Shown here piece by piece: positions 35,039-43,071 of a stretch of DNA of 64,000 bases (its first letter is position 1; each line of letters starts with the position of its first letter). The DNA comes from Amphibiibacter pelophylacis (GTDB lineage Bacteria; Pseudomonadota; Gammaproteobacteria; Burkholderiales; Burkholderiaceae_C). The notes under the pieces were generated by a model. It was not told where the DNA came from, made no database searches, and saw nothing but the letters and a program-made list of their open reading frames with translations. A program made the position numbers and the translations under genes. Location of the stretch: the NCBI RefSeq assembly GCF_037688875.1, contig NZ_JAWDIE010000016.1, positions 1-64,000 on the forward strand. The letters are read 5' to 3'.

Positions 35039-35257
35039 ATGCCCGTCGCTGCCACCGAGCTGCGCCACACCTGTCAGGACTGCGGCTGGACTGCCACCCA
35101 GCGCGGCGACTGCTTCGTGCGGGTCGAGCGCTGTCCCACCTGCGGCAGCGGCAAGGTGCAGACGCAGAGCCGCCGCCTGGTGTCGTTTCCGGGCCAACCC
35201 CGCACGTCGACCGGGTCGATGCTGGGGGATCTGCTGCGGCGGCTGCGGGGCGGCTAG
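35039..35257 (+). CDS. Small zinc-ribbon protein
   Basis: 72 residues. Two CxxC pairs, CQDCGW near residue 12 and CPTCGS near residue 32, form a zinc ribbon. It is followed by a basic, Ser/Thr-containing tail ending LGDLLRRLRGG. It is 11 bp after the small membrane protein gene and 11 bp before queE. Such proteins are often annotated as hypothetical; DNA, RNA or protein binding is possible. The start was chosen because the motif begins soon after it and the distance to the upstream stop is short. Confidence 0.65.
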   Translation: MPVAATELRHTCQDCGWTATQRGDCFVRVERCPTCGSGKVQTQSRRLVSFPGQPRTSTGSMLGDLLRRLRGG

Positions 35258-35268
35258 AATCCGCCCCC

Positions 35269-35949
35269 ATGTCTTACGCCGTCAAAGAAATCTTCTACAC
35301 CCTGCAGGGCGAGGGCCAACAGGCCGGGCGCCCGGCGGTGTTCTGCCGCTTCGCGGGCTGCAACCTGTGGTCGGGCCGCGAGGAGGATCGCGCCAGCGCC
35401 CAGTGCCGCTTCTGCGACACCGATTTCGTCGGGATGGACGGCACCCTGGGCGGGCGCTATGACGCTGACGCCCTGGCGGACACTATCGCCCGCTGCTGGC
35501 CTGTGCCGGATGCGAAGGCCGGGGAGGGTGGGCTGTTGCCGGGGCGTCCGCTGGTCGTGATGACGGGCGGCGAGCCACTGCTGCAGCTGGATGCCGAACT
35601 GATCGCGGCCGTGCACGCGCGCGGTTTCGAGATCGCGGTCGAGAGCAACGGCACGCTCGCCGCGCCGCCGGGCATCGACTGGCTGTGCGTCAGCCCCAAA
35701 GCAGGGAATGACCTCGTGCAGCGCAGCGGCCACGAGCTGAAGGTGGTGGTGCCCCAGGCCGGGTTCGACGAGGCCGCGCTGCTGGCCTTTGAGGCGCTGG
35801 ATTTCGCCAGCCTGCGCGTCCAGCCCATGGACAGCCCGACGTTGCCAGGGGCTCAGGCCAACAACCAGGCCTGGGCCGTGCAGTGGTGTCTGGATCACCC
35901 GCGCTGGTCGCTCAGCGTGCAGACGCACAAGGTGCTGCTGATCCGCTGA
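35269..35949 (+). CDS. queE: 7-carboxy-7-deazaguanine synthase
   Basis: 226 residues from ATG 35269. This radical SAM enzyme of queuosine synthesis converts carboxy-tetrahydropterin to CDG. Evidence: YTLQGEGQQAGRPAVF, then the cysteine motif spaced C-X14-C-X2-C (CNLWSGR...CRFCDTDF) as in Gram-negative QueE proteins, MTGGEPLLQ for SAM binding and VSPKAGN. queC and queD are not in the window. The gene follows two small genes closely and may be cotranscribed with them. Confidence 0.93.
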   Translation: MSYAVKEIFYTLQGEGQQAGRPAVFCRFAGCNLWSGREEDRASAQCRFCDTDFVGMDGTLGGRYDADALADTIARCWPVPDAKAGEGGLLPGRPLVVMTGGEPLLQLDAELIAAVHARGFEIAVESNGTLAAPPGIDWLCVSPKAGNDLVQRSGHELKVVVPQAGFDEAALLAFEALDFASLRVQPMDSPTLPGAQANNQAWAVQWCLDHPRWSLSVQTHKVLLIR

Positions 35950-36070
35950 TCTGCCCAGAAAGTCACACTGGGGCGTTCAAGTCGGCGTGCGGGTCATCCG
36001 AAGGGAAAGAAGAGTGCAGCGCAACACGGCGCCGCCTTTTCTTTTTTCCGGACTGATTTGCAGGGATCCC

Positions 36071-37774
36071 ATGAAAATTTCCACCCGACTTGCTTTGGGC
36101 TACGCCCTGATTCTGGCCATCTGCCTGTCTGTTTTCGTGTTTGCCGCCCTGCGCATGACCACGCTGGCCGGTGATGTGGACGAGGTGGCGGGCAGCCGCC
36201 TGACGCAGGTCAGCGAGCTGCAGGATCTGCGCAACAGCCTCAATGCGCAGGGCCACCAGGTGCGCAACATCCTGATCAGCCCGGACAGCACCTTCCAGGC
36301 CGCCGAGTTCAAAAAGGCCACGGACCGCGTCGGCTCCAACCGCAAGCTGATTGCCGATCTCAAGGATCGCCCGCGCACGCAGGAAGGCTTGGACATGATC
36401 CTGGCCATCGAGAAGCTCGAGCCCGCGTTCAGCACGGCGATGCTGCGCACCGGCGAGCTGGCCATGCAGGGCCAGCCCGATGCCGCCCGCGCCAGCCTGC
36501 TGGGCGAGATGCGCGACCGCCAGATGCCGCTGTTCAAGGCGGTGGACGACGCGCTGGCGCTGCAGCTGCAGCGTGCCACGGCGCTGGCGGAATCGTCCCG
36601 GGCCCAGGCCACGCAGTCGGCCTGGATGATGGGCTGGCTGGGCCTGGTCGCCGCGCTGGTCTCTCTGGGGGCGCTGTGGCAGATCACACGCTACATTTCG
36701 CGCGCCATAGGCGGTGAACCGGCGGATGTGAACGGCGTCATCCAGCGCATCGCGTCGGGGGATCTGCGCTCCATCGATGCGGTGCGCAAGGCCCACGCGG
36801 GCAGCGTGCTGGCCACCCTGGGCGACATGCAGACCAGCCTGGCGCAGATCGTGGCGCAGGTGCGCACCAGCAGCGACAGCATCGCCACCGGATCGACCGA
36901 GATCGCCAGCGGCAACGCCGACCTGAGCCAGCGCACCGAGCAGCAGGCCAGCAGCCTGCAGCAGACCACGGCCACCATGGAGCAGATTTCCACCACGCTG
37001 CGCGCCAACGCTGAAACGGCGGGCGAGGCCACGTCGCTGGCCGCGCAGGCCGCGCAGGCGGCGCAGCAGGGCGGCGAAGTCGTCGGCGCCGTGGTCTGCA
37101 CCATGCAGGAGATTTCCAGCTCGTCGCAGAAGATCGCGGACATCATCGGCGTGATCGACAGCATTGCCTTTCAGACCAACATCCTGGCGCTGAACGCGGC
37201 GGTCGAAGCCGCCCGGGCGGGGGAGCAGGGACGCGGCTTTGCCGTGGTGGCCAGCGAAGTGCGCAGCCTGGCGCAGCGCAGCGCCGAAGCCGCCAAGGAA
37301 ATCAAGGCCCTGATCAACGCCAGCGTGGACAAGGTCGCCACAGGGGCGCAGCAGGTGGATCTGGCCGGAACGTCGATGACCGAGATCGTCTCGCAGGTGC
37401 AGCGCGTCAGCGTGCTGATCACCGAGATTTCGGCGGCCACCGCGCAGCAGTCGCAAAGCATCAGCGGCGTCAGCCAGGCCGTCGGCCAGCTCGACACGGT
37501 CACGCAGCAGAACGCCGCGCTGGTTGAGGAAAGCGCCGCGGCCGCCGAGAGCCTGCGCCAGCAGGCCGACCGGCTGCTGGGCGCGGTCAGCACCTTCAAG
37601 CTGGCCGACGGGCCGCTGGCCGTCCCGGCGGCGGGGGCCAGCGCGCCCCGTCCGGCCGCAGCGGCGGCAGCCACGCAGGCGTCCAGCCCGGCCCGTCCAG
37701 CGGCTGCGGCACCTGCACCGCACAGCAGCAGCCGCACGCCGGAGCCTGCGGACGCCGAGTGGGCGACCTTCTGA
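36071..37774 (+). CDS. Methyl-accepting chemotaxis protein
   Basis: 567 residues from ATG 36071. TM1 is at about 8-28 (LGYALILAICLSVFVFAAL), followed by a four-helix-bundle periplasmic sensor (about 30-180), TM2 (WMMGWLGLVAALVSLGAL), a HAMP-like linker and the signalling domain with the hairpin SIAFQTNILALNAAVEAARA. The protein ends EWATF, which resembles the xWxxF pentapeptide that tethers CheR/CheB. The sensed ligand is unknown. A hairpin terminator follows, so it is probably a single-gene unit. No che genes are nearby. Confidence 0.93.
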   Translation: MKISTRLALGYALILAICLSVFVFAALRMTTLAGDVDEVAGSRLTQVSELQDLRNSLNAQGHQVRNILISPDSTFQAAEFKKATDRVGSNRKLIADLKDRPRTQEGLDMILAIEKLEPAFSTAMLRTGELAMQGQPDAARASLLGEMRDRQMPLFKAVDDALALQLQRATALAESSRAQATQSAWMMGWLGLVAALVSLGALWQITRYISRAIGGEPADVNGVIQRIASGDLRSIDAVRKAHAGSVLATLGDMQTSLAQIVAQVRTSSDSIATGSTEIASGNADLSQRTEQQASSLQQTTATMEQISTTLRANAETAGEATSLAAQAAQAAQQGGEVVGAVVCTMQEISSSSQKIADIIGVIDSIAFQTNILALNAAVEAARAGEQGRGFAVVASEVRSLAQRSAEAAKEIKALINASVDKVATGAQQVDLAGTSMTEIVSQVQRVSVLITEISAATAQQSQSISGVSQAVGQLDTVTQQNAALVEESAAAAESLRQQADRLLGAVSTFKLADGPLAVPAAGASAPRPAAAAAATQASSPARPAAAAPAPHSSSRTPEPADAEWATF

Positions 37775-37787
37775 GTCCGCACCCCGG

Positions 37788-37830
37788 GCGCTGCGCGGAC
37801 CGTAAAACCGCGCAGCGCTGTCGGTTTTTT
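37788..37830 (+). terminator. Rho-independent terminator after chemoreceptor gene
   Basis: An 11-bp perfect stem (GCGCTGCGCGG at 37788-37798 and CCGCGCAGCGC at 37808-37818) with a 9-nt loop, followed by TGTCGG and six T. Confidence 0.82.
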
Positions 37831-37868
37831 GCTGCAGAGACGGGCCATTTTGCGGGTGTGAAGCCCCT

Positions 37869-38945
37869 GTGATCCGTGAAAAAGTGGGCTTTGACCCGGC
37901 CTGTGCCGATAATCCAGCCAAACTGATTTTCTGGATCAAGCCCTTGTTTTATCTTTCTTCTTTCCCCTGGCAGCGCGCCGCGCTGTCGCTGCTCTCGGCC
38001 ACCGTGCTGGCTCTGGCCGTGGCGCCGCAGCCCGTGCTGGCGGCAAAAAAGGCGGCGGTTGCCAAATCCAGCAAGTCCAAACGGGCCAAAGCGCCCAAAG
38101 TGGCGCCTTTTGTGCTCTACGAGAACTGGGAGGGCCTGTCCACACCGGCGCTGGTCGAGCGGGCCAACGCCATCTCGAAAATGGTCGGGCTGCAGGACAG
38201 CGACGCACTGCTCAAGGTGCTGCTGCAGGAAACCCGTCTGGGGCGCCTGGGCGGCTTCTGGCGTGCGGCGGGGCGGGGGCTGAAATCCGAGCCCTATTAC
38301 GGCATCGGCCAGATGAAACTGTCCACCGCCATGGACGTGCTCAAAAGCGAGCCGCGCTGGCTGAAAGATTTCAAACTGCAGCCCGACGAAGACCTCATCC
38401 GCGCGCATCTGACCATCAATGACCGCTTTTCGGCGGTGATGGCGGCGGTGTACCTCAAGCAGCTCTCGCGCCAGTACCAGGGCGACGCGCTGCTCAACGC
38501 CTACAACCGCGGCCCCACGGGCGTGAAGGGCGTGGCCGACGATTTCCACTACGCCGTGTCCGCCAACGCCAAGTTCTACGAGGTCTTCCCCGAGAAGAAA
38601 CCGCTGGTGGTCACCGCCGCCGACTGCCAGCCCATCGTGGCCGCGCAGACCCTGGCGACCAGCATAGGCCCCACGCTGGGCACCGGCACGGCCGCGCTGG
38701 GCGCTTACGACCCCAGCAAGGATCCGCTGATCGCCAGCAAAGGCCGGCAGGCCAAGGTCGAGGTGGTCCAGCGTCTGGACAAGCAGGTGAAAGAGCACGC
38801 GCGTGGCGGCAAACCCGCCGCCCTGAGCAGCGATCCGCGCTTCGCCGAAGCCTGTGCCAAACTCAGCCTGGTCGCCTCAGCGGCCGACACCACCGCCAAG
38901 CCCACACCCGGCAAAACCAGCGCCACGGGCACCGTGCGCCGCTGA
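37869..38945 (+). CDS. Exported lytic-transglycosylase-like protein
   Basis: 358 residues from GTG 37869; a TTG at 37944 would place the signal sequence (QRAALSLLSATVLALAVA, then PQPVLAA) closer to the N-terminus and is a credible alternative. The domain shows VLLQETRLGR with a candidate catalytic glutamate, YYGIGQMKLSTAMDVL and ALLNAYNRGPTG, the order of SLT-fold transglycosylases, though GIGQM replaces the usual GLMQ. A Lys/Ala-rich linker follows the signal peptide and a low-complexity tail ends the protein. Enzymatic activity is inferred. Confidence 0.7.
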   Translation: MIREKVGFDPACADNPAKLIFWIKPLFYLSSFPWQRAALSLLSATVLALAVAPQPVLAAKKAAVAKSSKSKRAKAPKVAPFVLYENWEGLSTPALVERANAISKMVGLQDSDALLKVLLQETRLGRLGGFWRAAGRGLKSEPYYGIGQMKLSTAMDVLKSEPRWLKDFKLQPDEDLIRAHLTINDRFSAVMAAVYLKQLSRQYQGDALLNAYNRGPTGVKGVADDFHYAVSANAKFYEVFPEKKPLVVTAADCQPIVAAQTLATSIGPTLGTGTAALGAYDPSKDPLIASKGRQAKVEVVQRLDKQVKEHARGGKPAALSSDPRFAEACAKLSLVASAADTTAKPTPGKTSATGTVRR

Positions 38946-38965
38946 GCCTGAACGTCCCCCGGCGC

Positions 38966-39421
38966 TTAGCGCTTCGCGATCTGCTCTTCCACACCCCGGT
39001 TGGCCAGCTCGTCGGCCTTTTCGTTGCCCGGATCGCCCGCGTGGCCCTTGACCCAGCGCCAGTCCACGGTGTGGCGGCTGGCGGCGGTGTCCAGCTGCTG
39101 CCACAGGTCGGCGTTCTTCACCGGCTTTTTGTCGGCGGTGCGCCAGCCGCTGCGCTTCCAGTTGTGGATCCACTGCGTGATGCCGTTGCGCACATAGGTG
39201 CTGTCGGTATAGATGATGGCCGCGCAGGGACGTTTGAGACTGTCCAGTGCCTGGATCACGGCCATCAGCTCCATGCGGTTGTTGGTGGTTTGCGGCTCAC
39301 CGCCCCACAGCTCGCGGCTGTGTTCGCCGTACTGCAGCCAGGCGCCCCAGCCGCCGGGGCCGGGGTTGCCTTTGCAGGCGCCGTCGGTGTAGATGGTCAG
39401 GGTGGTGGGGGTGTCGCTCAT
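38966..39421 (-). CDS. rnhA: Ribonuclease HI
   Basis: 151 residues, standard length. It cleaves the RNA strand of RNA-DNA hybrids. The catalytic carboxylates are visible in IYTDGACKGNPGPGGW, the Glu in NNRMELMAVIQAL, the Asp in IYTDSTYVRNGI and the C-terminal Asp in VKGHAGDPGNEKADELA. It lies 73 bp downstream of the methyltransferase gene on the same strand, the arrangement common in betaproteobacteria, so cotranscription is likely. Confidence 0.96.
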   Translation of the reverse strand: MSDTPTTLTIYTDGACKGNPGPGGWGAWLQYGEHSRELWGGEPQTTNNRMELMAVIQALDSLKRPCAAIIYTDSTYVRNGITQWIHNWKRSGWRTADKKPVKNADLWQQLDTAASRHTVDWRWVKGHAGDPGNEKADELANRGVEEQIAKR

Positions 39422-39494
39422 GGAATCAGTCCGGAAAATGGCCAGGGAGCGCCATCCTAAACCCTGTCGCCCGTGTCGCCCCTGTGGCGCCCGC

Positions 39495-40430
39495 TCAGGC
39501 CCCCGTGCCGGGCACAGACAGGGCTGGGCGCAGCGCCGCGCCGCCCAGGGCCACGCGGCGGCGCGGGCGCTGGCCGACCCAGCGTATGGCGGGCACCTGC
39601 TTGATCGCCATCACCGCGTAGACGCCGCCCAGCATGGGCCACCAGCGGTCGCCCGCCGGTTCCAGCCAGCGCAGGCGCTGCTGCCAGCGGGCGCCAAGGC
39701 CCGGTGGCGTGTACTGGCCAAAGCAGCCGGCCTGGATCTCGCAGTTGAACAGGCGCAGCCAGTCGCGCAGGCGCAGCAGGCCCACGGGCTGCAACGCCAG
39801 CAGCGCCTGCGCGCCAGTGCCTGCGCGGATGCGCTCCAGCCACTGCGCCGCATCCTGCCCGGCCAGGCGCGCGCGCAGGCTGGTCCAGCGGCGCGAGGCA
39901 CCCCACAGGCTGGTGGCGTTCAGGCCGCTGATCCACAGCCGCCCCTGCGGACGCAGCACGCGGTAGGCCTCGCTGATGAGCTGGTGGGGGTTGTCGCTCA
40001 GATCCAGCGTGTGCGGCAGCACGACCAGGTCCAGGCTCTCGTCGGGGAAGGGCAGCTCGTCGAAGCGGCAGCGCAGCAGCGATCCTGGTGCGGTTGTGGC
40101 GACCTCCAGCGCGTGCAGCGCCAGCCAGCGGTGCGCCATGCGGTTGGCACGCAGCGCCTGCAGCGCCGGAAAGCCCAGCTGCAGGGCATGGACGCCAAAC
40201 ACATCGGCCAGATGGCGGTCCAGCACCGCCTGCTGCCACAGCACAAAGCGGCGCGCCAGCGGCGCATCGGGCGGCGGCGCGGCGTGATCGGCGCCCAGCG
40301 GCTCGACCGCCATGCCGTGGCCCTGCAGCCAGTGCTGCCAGGCGAGATAGCGCACCCGCGACCAAGGGTCCAGGTCTCCATCGCCGGAAAGGTTTGCGGC
40401 ACAATGCGCTTTTGGATTTGGCGAGCCCAT
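39495..40430 (-). CDS. SAM-dependent methyltransferase domain protein
   Basis: Up to 311 residues. A class I methyltransferase core: FDELPFPDESLDLVVLPHTLD and SEAYRVLRPQGRLWISG are the Methyltransf_11 post-I and acidic motifs, although motif I is poorly conserved (QLGFPALQALRAN). The ATG at 40430 shares bases with the divergent gloB ATG, so translation may in fact start further inside. It sits between rnhA and gloB, a conserved betaproteobacterial neighbourhood. The substrate is not known. Confidence 0.78.
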   Translation of the reverse strand: MGSPNPKAHCAANLSGDGDLDPWSRVRYLAWQHWLQGHGMAVEPLGADHAAPPPDAPLARRFVLWQQAVLDRHLADVFGVHALQLGFPALQALRANRMAHRWLALHALEVATTAPGSLLRCRFDELPFPDESLDLVVLPHTLDLSDNPHQLISEAYRVLRPQGRLWISGLNATSLWGASRRWTSLRARLAGQDAAQWLERIRAGTGAQALLALQPVGLLRLRDWLRLFNCEIQAGCFGQYTPPGLGARWQQRLRWLEPAGDRWWPMLGGVYAVMAIKQVPAIRWVGQRPRRRVALGGAALRPALSVPGTGA

Positions 40431-41280
40431 GTTTTATTGTCCCACGCCTGCGCTGCAGGACAACGTCATCTGGATTCTCGGCGCGGGCGAAAAGCCCCGG
40501 GCGGGCGATCCGGCCCCGGAGCGTGCCACCCCCGTGCTGGTGGTGGACCCGGGCGAGGCCGACGCCCTCCACCAGAGCCTGCTGGACCAGCACCTGGCAC
40601 TGCACGCCATCGTGGTCACCCACCACCACGGCGATCATGTTGGCGGCATCGCGCGCCTGCTGGCGCTGTGGCCGCAGGCGCTGCTGGTCGATGCGCAGCC
40701 GCAGCACAGCCGTCTGGGCGATGACCTTGCGCTGCTGAGCGGGCGCATCGTCACTCCGCAGCCCGGCCAGACGCTGGTTCTGCCCGGTCTGGACGGCCTG
40801 CGCATTGATGTGCTGGCCGTGCCCGGCCACACGCTGGATCACCTGGCCTACGTGGTCACCGGGCCGGGCTGCGACGACGCGCCCCTGCTGCTGTGCGGCG
40901 ACACGCTGTTCTCGGCCGGCTGCGGACGCATGTTCGAGGGCACGCCGGCGCAGTTTGCGGACAGCCTGGCGCGCCTGGCGGCGCTGCCGGACGACACCCG
41001 CGTGCTGTGCGCCCACGAGTACACGCTGTCCAACCTGCGCTTTGCGCAGGCGGTCGAACCCGGCAACGCTGAGATCGCCGCGCACACCGCCTGGGCGCAG
41101 CAGCAGCGCGCCCAAGGTCTTTACACGCTGGCGACAGAACTTCGGCAGGAAAAGCGCATCAACCCCTTTCTTCGCCTGGGCGAAGCCGCCGTGATCGCTG
41201 CCGCCCGCCGTGAAGGGGCCCGCGGCAGCGATCCGGTCTCCGTGTTTGCTGCCTTGCGCGAGTGGAAAAACCGCTTCTGA
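40429..41280 (+). CDS. gloB: Hydroxyacylglutathione hydrolase (glyoxalase II)
   Basis: 283 residues. The metallo-beta-lactamase-fold motif THHHGDHVGG lies at 64-73, with VPGHTLDHLAY, CGDTLFSAGCGRMFEG and CAHEYTLSNLRFA in the right order. The family hydrolyses S-lactoylglutathione in methylglyoxal detoxification. The C-terminal KRINPFLRLGE block is typical of GloB. Start codons of gloB and the divergent methyltransferase overlap within CATG. Confidence 0.95.
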   Translation: MFYCPTPALQDNVIWILGAGEKPRAGDPAPERATPVLVVDPGEADALHQSLLDQHLALHAIVVTHHHGDHVGGIARLLALWPQALLVDAQPQHSRLGDDLALLSGRIVTPQPGQTLVLPGLDGLRIDVLAVPGHTLDHLAYVVTGPGCDDAPLLLCGDTLFSAGCGRMFEGTPAQFADSLARLAALPDDTRVLCAHEYTLSNLRFAQAVEPGNAEIAAHTAWAQQQRAQGLYTLATELRQEKRINPFLRLGEAAVIAAARREGARGSDPVSVFAALREWKNRF

Positions 41281-41332
41281 CGCCTTTCTTTTTTCCGATC
41301 TTTCCTCCTTCTTCCCTTTTTTCTGATCTCCC
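41281..41332 (+). other. Polypyrimidine tract upstream of mltD
   Basis: The whole gap between gloB and mltD is almost entirely C and T, with long T runs and no purine-rich ribosome-binding site before the mltD ATG. It could form a triplex-prone strand or simply provide an unstructured leader. Confidence 0.5.
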
Positions 41333-41334
41333 AT

Positions 41335-43002
41335 ATGACGACGTTCCTTTCGCGCCGCCGCCCTGCGCTGCGCTTCACGGCCCTGTGTCTGGCCAGCAGT
41401 GCCTGGCTGTCGGCCTGTACCACCGTGGGCCTGGACAACCCGTCCGCCTCCGCGCCTGGTCCATCCCGCGCAGCGGTCCAGCCCGCGGGCAAAACGCCTG
41501 CACCCGCCAGCGCGGCGCAGCAGCGCCCCGTCTACAGCGACGCGACCGATGCCTACGATCCCTTCAACCCCACACGCCGCGTGCAGGACATCAACCAGCA
41601 GGAAGACCTGTGGGCCCGCATCCGCAAGGGCTACAAAATGGAGCCTCTTCAGGACCGCAGCCTGGTCAGCGAGTGGGAGCAGCGCTACGCCAGTCAGCCC
41701 GACTACATCGCCCGCATGACGCAGCGCGGATCGCGCTACCTGTATCACATCGTGGACGAGGTCGAAGCACGCGGCATGCCCAGCGAACTGGCGCTGCTGC
41801 CTTTTGTCGAGAGCGCTTTCAACCCCACCGCGCGTTCGGGTGCGGCGGCGGTCGGGCTGTGGCAGTTCATGCCCCGCACGGGCCGCGATTTTGACCTGCA
41901 CCAGAACATGTTCAAGGACGACCGCCGCAGCGTGCTGTCGTCCACGCAGGCGGCGCTGGATTACCTGCAGATGCTGCACGACGAGTTCGGCGACTGGAAG
42001 CTGGCGCTAGCCGCCTACAACTGGGGCCAGGGCAATGTGCGCCGTGCCATCGCGCGCAACGCGGCGGCCGGGCTGCCCACCGACTACGAAAGCCTGTCGA
42101 TGCCGGCCGAAACGCGCAACTATGTGCCCAAGCTGATGGCCATCCGCAACCTGGTGGCCAACCCGGCGCAGTTCGGCGTGACGCTGGGCGATCTGCCCAA
42201 CCACCCCTATTTTCTGACCGTGCCGGTGACACGCGACATCGATGTCGCTACCGTGGCGCGGCTGGCGGGCGTGAGCACCGACGAGTTCCGCAAGCTCAAC
42301 CCCGAGCAGAACAAGCAGGTGATTTTCGCCGCCGGTACGCCGCAGATCCTGCTGCCTTACGACAACGCGCTGACCTTTTCGCGCGAGCTGTCGCATTACA
42401 GCGGTCCGCTGGCCTCGCTGACGGCTTGGGTCGCGCCGCGCACCATGAAGGTCGCCGATGTGGCGCGTACGCTGGGCGTGAGCGTTGAAGAGCTGCGCGC
42501 CCACAACCGCCTGCCCGCGCGCATGATGGTGCGCGCCGGATCGACGCTGGTCGTGCCGCGCACGGGTGCCGAGCGCAATGTCAGCACCAGCGTGCTTAAT
42601 AACGCGCACCTGGCGCTGACGCCCGAGCCGCCGCCGGTCAAGCGCGTGGTCTTCCAGGCCAACCGCCTGGGCATGACCGTGGCCGCCGCCGCCCGACACG
42701 CCGGGGTGCGCCCGGCGCAGGTCGCGCAGTGGAACGGCATCAGCCCGCGCGGGCGCTTTGGCAAGCACGCCAGCATCGTGGTCTATGTGCCGCCCAATGT
42801 GAACATCGCCGCCATCCCCGAGCCGCCCGAGCCCAAAAAGAAGAGCCCGAAGAAAATGACGGCCAAAGAGCGCCGCCTGGAAGCCGCCCGCGAAGCGCGC
42901 GAAGCCAGGGCCAATACCAGAACAGCGCGCAAGGCGAGCCCTAAAGCCGCACCCAAAGCGGCTGCGAAGGCCGCTGCGAAAAAAGAGCGCAAAAAGAAGT
43001 AA
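41335..43002 (+). CDS. mltD: Membrane-bound lytic transglycosylase D with LysM repeats
   Basis: 555 residues. A lipoprotein-type signal ends LSAC (ASSAWLSACTTV). The SLT domain has the catalytic glutamate in LALLPFVESAFNPTARSG, AAVGLWQFMPRTG and ALAAYNWGQGNVRRAI. Later regions (VATVARLAGVSTDEFRKLNP, MKVADVARTLGVSVEELRAH, MTVAAAARHAGVRPAQVAQW) are LysM peptidoglycan-binding repeats. The C-terminus is a Lys/Ala-rich tail of about 70 residues, richer than usual. It is preceded by a pyrimidine tract and no clear Shine-Dalgarno sequence. Confidence 0.92.
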   Translation: MTTFLSRRRPALRFTALCLASSAWLSACTTVGLDNPSASAPGPSRAAVQPAGKTPAPASAAQQRPVYSDATDAYDPFNPTRRVQDINQQEDLWARIRKGYKMEPLQDRSLVSEWEQRYASQPDYIARMTQRGSRYLYHIVDEVEARGMPSELALLPFVESAFNPTARSGAAAVGLWQFMPRTGRDFDLHQNMFKDDRRSVLSSTQAALDYLQMLHDEFGDWKLALAAYNWGQGNVRRAIARNAAAGLPTDYESLSMPAETRNYVPKLMAIRNLVANPAQFGVTLGDLPNHPYFLTVPVTRDIDVATVARLAGVSTDEFRKLNPEQNKQVIFAAGTPQILLPYDNALTFSRELSHYSGPLASLTAWVAPRTMKVADVARTLGVSVEELRAHNRLPARMMVRAGSTLVVPRTGAERNVSTSVLNNAHLALTPEPPPVKRVVFQANRLGMTVAAAARHAGVRPAQVAQWNGISPRGRFGKHASIVVYVPPNVNIAAIPEPPEPKKKSPKKMTAKERRLEAAREAREARANTRTARKASPKAAPKAAAKAAAKKERKKK

Positions 43003-43071
43003 GCCGCCGCTTGCCCCCTGACAGCCCCGGCCCCCTCCCCGACGGGGCGGGGTGCCCCGGGAGGGCGGGAT

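Noticed and set aside
42841..43002. Lys/Ala-rich MltD tail as a separate DNA-binding protein
   Set aside because: It is continuous with the MltD frame and has no own start or ribosome site.
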